A stretch of 64,000 nucleotides of DNA from Hormiphora californensis (Eukaryota; Ctenophora; Tentaculata; Cydippida; Pleurobrachiidae), in NCBI GenBank assembly GCA_020137815.1, contig CM035355.1, positions 6,139,097 through 6,203,096 on the forward strand, in the 5' to 3' direction. Made by a program: the position numbers and the translations under genes. This document shows, in pieces, positions 37,601-50,000 of this stretch. The first letter of the stretch is position 1. The number at the start of each line of letters is the position of its first letter. The notes under the pieces are model-generated. The model was not told the origin of the DNA and did no database searches. It worked only from the letters and a program-made list of their open reading frames with translations.

Positions 37601-40600
37601 CAGTACTTTAAATATATCGCTTTAATCTTCATATATCACATTATATTCCGTTATTTTAATAACTACTAATCTGTATATCTATTTCAGGGGTAAGGGAAAT
37701 GTGATGTTGATCATCTATCTACCTGCTGGAGGACCCCTGGAGTCACTAAAAATAGACCACAGACCTAGTCTCACACAGATACCTGGCAGGAAACCAGTGA
37801 GTGAAAACAAATCCATTCCTTGGCCTTAATTACTATAGAAGCTACAACAAAATGAGGAGGGGTTGCCCCGTACCATTAACCATTGTTTCCATGATGACGA
37901 AGGGGGGGGGTCTACAATGTGACACAATACTATAATTACCCGTTATTTAGGTGTGCCTGGACCTGGCTAAACTCTCACTGGAGCAGATTGTAACAGAAAC
38001 TATTGAACATCGGTCATATGAAATACTGAACAAAGTAAAGGGTCGAATTGAGCAGGAGGAGAATATTCAGGTGAGAGAAAATCTGAGTTTTGGGAAGATT
38101 TTATTTAGAGGCAGGGAATGAGAACTCATTATCCTTCCCCGGGTGATACCCTTGTCCTGCTACACATTGTCCCTGTCCTACCCGGTCTATCTCCTCTCTC
38201 CATTGATATATCCCCCTCCTAGATGAAATCCCTTATCAATCTCTCCCTCCCCAGGTGATATCCCTATCACACGAGCAACTCCTGGTGCATCTCAACAAAA
38301 AGATCCAGCTCCGATTCCACGTGGACTACTTCATGGGCACAGTATTCTGCACGTGCAACTACAGTGTGACACATCATGAGCTGGATGCCCGGGTTAATGA
38401 ACGCAGCAGCCCCCTCACTGAGGCACTACACAAAGTCAGGTAACTAAAACTATTTTCCATCACCCCCTAGGTATAGTAGGTAAAATGGTACCGCTGTCGC
38501 ACCTAAAATTCACCTAAGTCCTCTACCCCCCCCCCCCTAACTGAAGCACTGCATCAGCTATTTCCCCTCCCCCATAACTCTTCTACTCTCCCAGAATGAG
38601 GGTTGATCTACTACTGATAAAGAACGCCCTATTGATACACAACATAAAACATCAGCTTTCTCTACAACATACCCGGAACCCGCCCCCACCCAAGGCCCTA
38701 GAGGGTACATCTGCATTGTACATCAAGTATAATCACAGCGATTATGTGTTGGTAAGTGTTAACACTATTCAACCCACGCTACATAACTGTCAGCGCATTG
38801 GCCTGGCCCTATTATCTCGGAGAGTGCGAGAACAGTGGTCAGAGTATTGGCCTGACAGCTACATTATCATATCATAACATCATATCATTACATCAATACC
38901 ACGCTGTCCCAGCGGCTGAGTAGATTAGTAAACTGCACTTGGTAGTGAAATTACCCCTCCGCACAACCTCACGGAGGGTGATTTCGTTCACAAACTGCAC
39001 GTATAGGTGATAGGTGTGATCTTACAATGTATCAAGCTCGATCGATTATATAATTTTCGATTTCAGGGGCGATTTTGTTACACAAAAAAACCCAGACATG
39101 CACATCTCCTCATGCATCCCGCAAAATATCCTCCGGGTAGAGATGATGATAACAAGTATCTGGAGAAAATGAGCATATTAATTCGGGCACACAACATAAA
39201 GAAATATAAGAATTAAGACCGAGATAAAGCTGCAGTATAGTAGGCTAGATTTGTTTAAATATTATCCTGGCTACATTCCCTATTAGACTAGCCTACCAGA
39301 TTTTAACAAAGTTTATAAACAAAAGCTTCTTTGTCAAAAGCTTGTCTCGCTCGCAAAGTAAATTTTTTAAATTTCAACTGACAGATCCTAGATGTGGGTT
39401 ACTCTGGAATAGTGTCGGAATTCTTCCGTCCTACCCTACACCTACACTTTTCCCGCTTACCAAAAGTATTTCTATTTTCCTGGACTAAAAGTGAGTTAGT
39501 CAGTGACTCACTAACTAACTTGTGTGTTTCTTCTTTAGAAAACTCTCACTTTTTCTAAAACATCAACAAAATTGTATTATATTTCAAGCGAAACCGCTCT
39601 ACTTCTCTTCAGACAGAGAGTCAGAAGTATCCCTTTCATTAATGATTAATCACTCTAATTATTCAGGCAATAGACCTGGAGAAAGTCAAGTTACGCTATC
39701 TGCTACTGCGGGTTGAAGCAGCAGCAACCACTGCTGACGGGAAACATACTGTACTTAACAGGTAATTATGTAGTTAATTAACTAATTAGTAAGGGATATG
39801 AGGTTCAGATTGGTTATACTCCAAGGGTCGAGCAAGGAAAGTTTGAATATATCGAGACACGGAGTCTTCTAGATACATGGGATGTTTGTTTCAGGGTGAC
39901 AAGTTGCACAGAGGTGAAAGATATACCGGTGTTATCAATCGTGGATCTGGATTCAATGGAGCCAGTTGATGTCATTCTCAAGGTAATTACTAATTACTAA
40001 TTACTAATTAGTGCACTGGACTACTGAGGCGTTCTACCGAACCAAAAATGTCGAATGTGATACACTGCCAAGCATAAAACTACCGTATCTGTTAATATGA
40101 TAATTATAGCTACATAGTAATAAAATAGGCGGAATAAACCACAGAGCACTCTACTTCTTAAATTCGCTGCATAGGTCGAATATATTAAATTAGAGGTATG
40201 AGGCTGAATGAATAAATTAAAGGGGGAATGAGTCCCTCATGCAGCTGTTTGGCTAGCGAGTGAGATAGTGGGGAGATAAATAGAACTTCGTCAAAGAGAG
40301 GAGGAGAGAGTGAGATAGAGAAAGAGAGAGAGAGAGAGAAAGAGAAATGAGAGTATAATAAAGAGAAGGGTTAGAAAATGAGAATGAGAGGGAGTGAGGG
40401 GATGGTATAATTGCTATCTTTAATTACTCCCATGCCCAATAATAGTACTGTGCACTGTGGGGCAAAGAGAGAGGGGTCCGGGCCCTAAACCATTGTTTGA
40501 AACTTTCTAGTTCTCCGAGAAATGGAGGTCACATCGTGTGTGGGAATTGATGAAGTGCTACGACCCCAGTAACTACCGAAAAACAATCAATCTCGAAAGA

Positions 40601-42796
40601 AAGGCTCGCAGAAAACCCGAAAAGCAATCAATATCGGATGAAAAGCAATTAATCATGCCAAAATTCCAAGATAGCCTCTATCAATGTCATTCCTCGCATC
40701 AATCAAAAGTAAGTTCGTATTGCACGAAAAATGTTCCTGGGGCTACATTTCGAAGAATCCATGTTGGTGTAGGGGAAGTTTTGAAAGGGGTGAGGTGGAT
40801 ACCCAGCCAAGGAGGTCAGGAGTGAATCCACCAAGGATAGGGTCAAGAGGTGTAGGGGCTGCCCAGGTGGGGTTCGTATTTTGATTATGTTCGTATATTC
40901 AGCCCTTCACCCTCAAACGTTCATATCCAACATTTTAAACTCTCGACGACTGCATTACAGCATTGTTGGCACGGACCCGACTCCTTGCAGGAAGGTTTTC
41001 TTCTCGATTACCGGTACGATGAGCAATTGGCTGATTTCTCCTCCCATATTTAAACATGCCACAAAGCATTTTCCGGACATCTTTTCCAAAACGTCTGTTG
41101 GTAAGTGTGTAAAGGAAGGGGTTTCCGAATGCATTGAGACTTACAGCATTATGAGCAATCAATATTAAACTCCAGGTTAAATAGTGAGACTTCATGAAGA
41201 CCAACAAATAAATCACAAGAGACGGAACCCAACTCAACATGAACAATCCTGACAGAGACAGAGTAACAATCAAGGCTTTGTAGTTAATCCCACTACACAT
41301 CGTGAGGGGGAATTGATGAAGTGCTACGACCACAGCAACAACCGAAAAACAATCAATCTCGAAAGAAAGGCTCGCAGAAAACCCGAAAAGCAATCAATGT
41401 CGGATGAAAAGCAATTAATCAGGCAAAAATTCCTCAAGATAACCTCTATCAATATCATTCCTCGCATCCCTTCTTTTCAGATAGAAAAGGCGATTGTTTA
41501 TACTAATCTGGAGCAAGAGTGGAAGAACAAGGGACAGAAGTGTTTGGGGGTCGTGCCCCAATCAGGGAATTGGTGCCTGAAACTGCTCACTCTACCAACC
41601 AATCATCCCGTACTGAAACAACTTCTCAAGGTATTAACTCATACCGTGAGGGGTCGGTAGATCAAGGTATTGTAACTCCTCCGAGCAAATAATATATGGG
41701 AGGGGGGGGGGGTGCAGCCCAAAAAAAAACCAACCATACCCTGGATTTTCAAAAGTGTTGATTTTTTTTGGTTGTTTTTGATTTTTTTTGGTTTTTTTTT
41801 ATCTTTTTTATTTTTTTCATCTTTTTTTATTTTTTTCATCTTTTTTGATTTTTTTTAATTTTTTTTATCGTTTTTGATTTTTTTTAAAAATTTTTTTGGT
41901 CGTTTTTTATTTTATTTGATCTTTTTTGATCTTTTTTGATTTTTTTGGAATTTTTTTGATCGTTTTTTATTTTATTTGATCGTTTTTGATTTTTTTTTGA
42001 ACTTTTTTGTTCAACATTAAACAATTAAAAAAATCAAAAACGATCAAAAAAATTCAAAAACGATCAAAAAAATTCAAAAAAAATCAAAAACGATCAAAAA
42101 AAATAAAAAAAGATCAAAAAAAATCAAAAACGACCAAAAAAAATCAAAGAAATTTCAACCAAAAAAAAAACCAAAAAAAAACCAACCATACCCTGGGTTT
42201 CGGAAAAAGTTTGAATTTTTTTGGGGCTGCACCCCCCCCCCCCCCCTTGGGAGGGGTGCTAAGGTCTAACCCTCCTTTACGAGAGAGGGAGGGTCGACCA
42301 AAGTAAGGGGTTATACCCGACCTGAAAACCCAAAATATAACATTTCCTGCAGAGCATTCTGCAAGTGCTTTATTTCAAGACAATAACGTTAGTTCATCCC
42401 ACTCAGGATCTCTCTGTTTATGTGTACAGTGTATCTCCCCCTGTGATAAAATACTTCATTGAGTTCGATACTAAACACGAGCTACTGCCAGCTGACACCT
42501 TCGGGGTTGTTGACCCCTTTTACACAAGCGTGAGTTAAACTTTAGTTAATCACTGCGCTGGCAAGCGCAAAGGCGGCCATTTGTTAGTTATTTAGTTAAT
42601 ATTAGGCACCCCGCTAGTGTAACACTAGCGTTGAAAATAGACCAAATGTTTTCGGCACTGAAGCAGCTCAAGATGATTCAAAATCCACTTTTAGATCTGT
42701 TTTTACATGGGCTTCTGAATCTGAGAAAAGTATGGTAGCTTGATTAGTTAATAGCAAACAGATGTCATGCACTCTCTCTCCCTATGTTTCTCTCTC

Positions 42797-42840
<44 letters not shown>

Positions 42841-42935
42841 ATACTTTTCTCAATCTCGCTCCCTCTCGCTTTCCCTCCGGTGGGCCTCCCTCTCTCACTC
42901 CCGTTCTCTCTCTCACTCTTCATATATCTATCTTC

Positions 42936-43022
<87 letters not shown>

Positions 43023-43904
43023 ATTCATCTCTGAATCTGTCATGAACTCTTAGCAGGAATTGCGGTTGTCCAAACTGTACTTAGTGTAATTACTACCGTG
43101 TGTGTCCCCCACACACGACCAGGATCTTACAATATAGGTAGTCTCTACAATGGTCATACAGCCCAGAGAGAATAACAAAAACTCTGAAATTGGTACGTGG
43201 TATCTAATTGCATGGGAATAATACTGCTCTAAATAGTAGACATGGCCTACAAAACAAAACATGTGGTCCTGCTTTGCTACATATTCGAGATAAGAAGCAC
43301 TCGCCTCATCGAATTAATCTCTGTAACAGTAAGAAAACCTCACTTACAGTCCTAATAATGGATACCTCATGTACTTCTAACTACAATTTCTCCTCTACAG
43401 GGCATCAAGTTGGTGGTTGATAGTTTCTCGATAAAATGGCGGGAAATTCACTACCTGTTCACCCTACTATACTCCTTCCAATGCCTGAAGAATGAAAGTC
43501 TGGGGCGTGTCAAGAAATATAATTTTCAGAGTATAACTCTCAGCTATATGATCGGAGGTGTGGAGAATGAGTGTTTTCTGAATCTGCGGAATCACAAGTA
43601 AGAAATGAGGGAGATAGAAAGATAGAGGGAGAGAGGGGATGGGATGATCAGATTGAGACAGGTAGACGGGGATATGATTTATGAAGGACGATATTTTGAA
43701 GCAATCATGGAGCTGGAGATTGTTAATATATTATCTGGTTGCTATCTCACCCTCAAGCACATTTTGCACACATTCTGCTCAACATAACGATATTCTTGAA
43801 TGACTGTTCATATCACAAGCAAGGGATTAGCTAGGGGACCATAGATGAGAACTTATGTTTGATGTTCTATCTGCATCTTTGTATCTCTCTCCCCCCTCTC
43901 TTTA

Positions 43905-43984
<80 letters not shown>

Positions 43985-43987
43985 CCC

Positions 43988-44040
<53 letters not shown>

Positions 44041-47000
44041 CCCATTTCTCTCTCGCCCACTCATGATCACAGCACATGGTCATCCCAGTTGAAATAATGA
44101 ACGATGCATTGTTGCTGAGTGAGGAGCTATAGTTTGTTGAGAGAGAGTGAGGGAGTGAGAGAAAGATAGATGAAGTTGAATAGTTGTGATGCGAAGGTGG
44201 AAAGGAGTACTAGAGTTGCTATGTTAAGTTACAGGAGAAGTATTATTATGGGTAGGGAAGGACGAGCAAGGCAAGAGGAATGCACTCGATACAATTAGAG
44301 AACTCTTCTCCTGAATTCTCCGTCCCTCATCCAGTGCGATTATAGAGAGGGAAAGAGATAATTATAAATAGAGAGAGATAGAGAGAGGGGAGGGTGCACG
44401 TTCCTCCTCCTCTTCTCTAGATGAGATGTGATTTGATTGCCACTAACATCTACCTCCTTCAGGCTGGGTATATTGACCTCCCTCTTCCCCCCACTCAGGT
44501 ACAGACTTGTCTTCTACCAGGCTAAGAAGGGCCGTGCCAACACACATGCTATCATCAGGGTAAGATACAAGAGGGATGACCCATAAGAGAGATAAGTTAT
44601 AAACTTCTTGTTTATAAGAGGGTGTGATTTGATGAAACCAATGTCATCTAAATCTTACCTTAGAACACTTACACTTCATACCGAATTATTAAATCTCTCG
44701 ACCCCATATATCATACAACGTACTAACACTCCCTTCCCCAGCCGCATCTGGAACAGGAGATATCGACCCATCAGAGCATCTTCAAACTCCTCTACACTCT
44801 CCACCGGACAGCTAACTTGACCTCCCTGGTTTGGAGTTTACCCAGACTGAGTTATTGGGGGTTGGACAAGAATACCAGTTGTCATACTCTGTGGCAGTTT
44901 GTACCACGATCTGCCAATGCAATCAGGTAATTTCGATACGACCTTGGATAACGTGATTGAATTTTCTTTCAACTACCGGCCAGAAAGCCCGGTTCAAACT
45001 TGCCCGATGGTTTACGTAAACCCTGGTTGTCCACTGGGTAGCTATTAACCAATCGAGACTTCCCGAATATCCCACAGTGTTGCCCGAACAGAGAAACTCG
45101 AAATTAAGGATTTATGAAACTAAATCACACAATAATATAACTCAGAACAAAGCAATAACTTCTCGCTGCAGACTGCTGCTCGTATTAACACCCTTCCTCT
45201 TCGCCACGTCATTCTCATCAAAGCTAAACACATCCCTCGTTCCATCCGCACTGATGTATGTAGTTGTCTGGCTGATGGCTCCTTGAGTCGTACTGGTCCG
45301 GTTATTCAGAGTGAAGTATCCAGATGTCAGCTGAGGGGAAGGAATAGGACCCGGTGTGATGGGTACCGCAGCAGGAGACGGGATCATATCAGGGAATCCG
45401 GGAGTGATGGGAGAGAGAGGGTTGTTGGGAGATCGAGGGGTTGGGGTGAAGTACTGGTCATCAACTAGGAAGCCACAGTTCAGGAAGAGCTGCTTGTTTA
45501 CAATACCGGACCGTCGGTAGATCCTGTTGAAGTCGGGATTCCTGGGGTCAGTTCTCTGGGTAGCCAGGGTGGACTGGTGGTGTAGAAAGGGAGGAAGGTC
45601 AGGGCCGGCATCAGCAAAAGCGGCAGGAGGGGGTGTAGGTTTAGCATTAAACTCAGCAGCAGGGATGTAGACAAATGAGGGTGGGTTCACCAGAACAGGT
45701 CGGGTATTATTCTTCTTCCTGCGGAGGACTCGGTGGTTCCTGCGGAAGGATGAGGCCGTGCTGGTGTTATCAGAGAAGGAGTCGTTAGAGGGAGATGATG
45801 ATTTCTTGCTGTAACAGGATCCCATATTGGCAGTAGATGTAAGGATGTAGTAGTTGTGGTTGGTTGTTGTAGAGATGGATGGTTTGGATGATTTATTGGG
45901 ATGTTGTGTTGGTTCTTATACCTCCCTGGGAGGGTTAGTTGAGAGAGGCTTGTTAGTGGAGATACCATGCTACTACCAGGATCACATATCGGTAGAAGGA
46001 GAGGTATCATGTATCGGTAGGAGGAGGGGGATCGTGTATCGTACCGAGCCGCTCCTTGCTAGTGGGGATCATGTATCGGGACCCAGCCCTTGGTAGATCG
46101 GTGATATGTGATACTGTGGAGGGTGATATGTGATACGGTGTTCTCTAAACCTGGTCTAACAACGATACTGGTAAACAACCAATACCGGTAGTAGAGAATG
46201 AACAATGCCTGAGCCCTGAAAGAATCAATAAGGATAAACATACCAAGTTCGAAGCGTGTACCGGCTTGTACCCAGCGTAACCACGATTATACTAACCCTC
46301 AATCACCCCGAATTTATACCACGTATTAGCGAAGGTTCTAACCCTCACTCCTCCCCAGGGTATTCTACCGAGCGAATGCAGCACTTGATCTAGTTTGCTA
46401 TACAGCGGACAGCTTCGCAGTGAGAGATGTATCTTCTCTCGTTTCATCGCGGCTTGCCCGATACAGCCCCCTTCCACTGCTACACAAACTGGCCGAGATA
46501 ATATCCAAGAAGTAAGTTGTTATTTGAAGTGAGCCGCAGTGAAAACGCGTGATATATAATAATCTAGTTCTAGTTTTTTCCTCCCCTGACCGGACCATTG
46601 AGTTGCCTAACACTGTGTCCGCGCTAAAGTAATTGAACAATTCAACCTGGCTTCTTTTGTCTCATATAAGACCGTCCTCTTAACTTGGCACCGGGCGGGT
46701 TGCGCGATGTACACTACAGTCAGTGCCTGACAAGGCTTCTTCTAAACCCGACTATCCTCAGGGTGGATGGTGCCACGGTGGATATCCTGGTTTCCACGGT
46801 AACCCAGACTCCTGATCAGAGTGGGAGAAGTGCAACTGGAGGATCACAGCCCGCTACACCAGCTGGATTCACTGGAAATCAACCTCCCACACCAGGTATA
46901 TATAATATAATAGGATTTTCTGTTTGTTTCTTTCTTTCTTTCTTTCTTTCTTTCTTTGATATCGCGATGTATCTTCCTTGTAGCAACTCCAAACTTTACA

Positions 47001-50000
47001 ACTCTCCCCATGCATTATGATCACCCCTTTCCAGGTTACCCAGCGACCCCCAACTACGCCAACCCAACGACACCCGGTGGCTACCCAGTACCCTCGCCAG
47101 TTGCTACAAACAAACCTCAACCATCGCCCCAACAACAACAATCATCACACAGCCCCTTCGTTCAACCTAACCCCTCCCCGATGGCAAGCAACATGGGTAA
47201 GTAATTTCATGGGAGAGAGAGTGGTAAATATCGAAAGTAAAAAGGGTTGAACAAAACATGATAACACCATGGGTATATTGAGTAACCGTGAAGACCATCA
47301 TAACAACTAGAGTAACCATGGTAACCATGATAACAGCTAGTAACCCCCCTAGTAACCCACCTTCCTTTCTCTTCCAGGTGCTCCCTCTCCCATGGTGATG
47401 TTGATGTCGCCCCAGACATCAGGTCAATACATGCCCAACTCTCCAGCCCCGGTACCTAGCCCGGGATACATCCAACAACCCAGTCCGTCAGCAGGCCCCA
47501 TTATTGGGTCACCCACCTACTGCAGGAACACAGGTAACAGCGAGAGACAGAGACAGAGACAGAGACAGAGACAGAGACAGAGACAGAGACAGAGACAGAG
47601 ACAGAGACAGAGACAGAGACAGAGACAGAGACAGAGACAGAGACAGAGACAGAGTATTTGTCAGTCAGTATCGGGGGTGATAGTTCTGGAAATTAATATT
47701 ATATTGGCCATTCTGGCAGTGTTATTAGTTGTTGCGGGCACTGGAACTAGGTAGCCTATAATAGCAGTTCATATTAATTGCTGGTCCAATTATCTTATTC
47801 CCTTTTCGAATTATAAATCAGGCTATACAGAGTTTGTGTCCCAAATTAGCGCCGTTATTCCCCTTTGTCTCTCTCAGTCTCCGCGCCTGTATCCCTCTGC
47901 CTCCCCCTCTCTCTGTCTCTCCTTGTCGTTGGCAAATAACTTTCCGTATTTCGATTTCCGTGCCATGACGATCCCAGGTTCTGATTTCTTCTTATAGTTC
48001 TTGGCTCCTGCGACGACTCCATACGTTACACCCTCCTGTCATCACACACTGACTGAGCTCTAACATATGCTGCGTGTATTGTTGTACTCACACCTCCTTG
48101 TACGTACAATTAGTATGTAGCTACTGCCGGCTACTGTACTCACAATGTATGTATTCAAATTGTACGCGACCCGGAATATACCTCATTTTCTTGCGAGTCT
48201 GAGTCAGCGGAGTTTGTAGCTCTACAACTCTGTATAGTAGTCAGTGGCCCCGTATTTTTCCAGAAACTTGATTTGTCTTACTCAGCATGTTTAAAATATT
48301 TGGCAGCTCTCGCACCGGGCCAGCGGCAATGAACAACCTGTGTAGCATGGTATTTTCATGTGGGTACATGTTTAGGGCCTGACGCAAAAGACTTACTGGA
48401 ACCGCTGGCAAAATTAACAGTTTCTCCCTCCCTCTCTCTGTTTCCCTTTTTCCCCGCATTTCCATTACGCATAATTTCTATTTTATTTCCTTTTCCATAC
48501 CTTGGCCTTTTGTAATTACTATCCACTATTTTGCTTTTGGAAACATTTCATACTCCCAGCTCCCATGTTCAACATTCTACCAGTTGAGATCTGCGAGAGG
48601 ATCCTCTGCCACGTGGACCCAACCACCATCACCCAATGCCTCCTTGTCTCCCACCACTGGCATGCCACAATCACCAACCTTTCCCGTGTCTGGGCCACAG
48701 CATGCCACCGTGCCAACATCACCCTGCCCCGGCCTCTCCACTCCGCCTGGGACTACAGGGAGCGGCTGAGGATGCTGAGAGAGAGGTGTAGCAGGCTGGA
48801 CATGAGGGGGTATAGGATGGATGGGGAGGTGGGTGGTGGGGTAAAGGTTATCAGTGGTAACGGCTGGTGTGTTGTCATGGTAACGGTTAGTGGGTGGTTG
48901 AAAGTTGTGGAGCTGGATAGTTGGAATGTTGTGGGAGAGACACAAGTTGAGTGGGATGGAGAGGAGGTGGTGTGTTGTGAAGCCAGTGAGGATCGTGTGT
49001 GTCTCTGTTTCACATCTAACAGGGTGACTGTTTACAAACTGGACACTCTGACCCCGGTGTATAGTTTCAATATCAGGAGTGTCGCTGAAATAAAATGTGT
49101 GAGACTGGGTGGAGGTGATATGGTAGCTATTCTAGCGGGTTTGATGATATCCCTTTGGAGGGGTGGACAACATGTTACTGATTTCCGGGAAGTATCCCGG
49201 TTTTCCTGGAAACTATGGGACGGTGGGACTTGTAAAGATGGTCTGTATGATCGAGTCCTTACATTCACTCCATCTCTTCTCCTTGCTGTTTCTCCCTCTA
49301 CTTTCCATACTATCTCTCCAACTGACGGTTCCCACACCTCTGTTCCTGTCCCAAGTTGCACATGCTCCACAGAACTCCTGGCGACACAGAAGTGTTATCT
49401 ATGGCCGTGTGTGGTGAGCAGTGCGAGGTTCACGTGTATTCGATCTACCTGTGGTATTCACCTTTATAACACGGACTCTCTAGCCCACGTACGCACTCAC
49501 AGAGTCACGTACAATCCCTGTGAGAGACTTATTGCACCCCTTTCCAGAGCTAATATTGTCGGTGTTGGATCCAAGTTTATTCTCTGCATTGACCCTCACT
49601 ACTTCCCCCGGCTACTTCTTATTGACACTCAGACTGGAGGTGAAGTCAGTACAGTAGGAAAGTGGAAGGGTGAATGCGAGGAACAGATTTCAATCTATCT
49701 CGGTATTTACCATACATCTTACTTTGTCAGACCAACTTCCCTCAATTCCTGGCTGGATGGTGATTTTGGTGACGTCACGACTACGTCATCGGTTGCTGCG
49801 TTGGTGTACCGGCACCGGGATTTCCTATCCTCTGAACGGATTTGGGTGTTTCAGCTGGAGAACTTTAGGGTCCGCAGTGGGGAACAGTGTCAGGAGTTCT
49901 TTGGATCCGCATCACGATCAATCGTTGCTAGGCAACCACCACAGTGCCAGGCAACCATTGTTTCAGGCTGATCAATTGACGCTGGGGAGCAATTAGTTGA

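Noticed and set aside
39007-39216. Basic 69-codon frame in a MED14 intron
   Set aside because: Starts after a TTTCAG-like site but has no matching phase, no donor and no family resemblance.
39385-39490. Open segment with CAG acceptor and GTGAGT donor between MED14 exons
   Set aside because: Its 106-nt length would break the reading frame; joining 38595-38751 directly to 39667-39761 keeps frame to the stop. It may be a decoy or rarely used exon.
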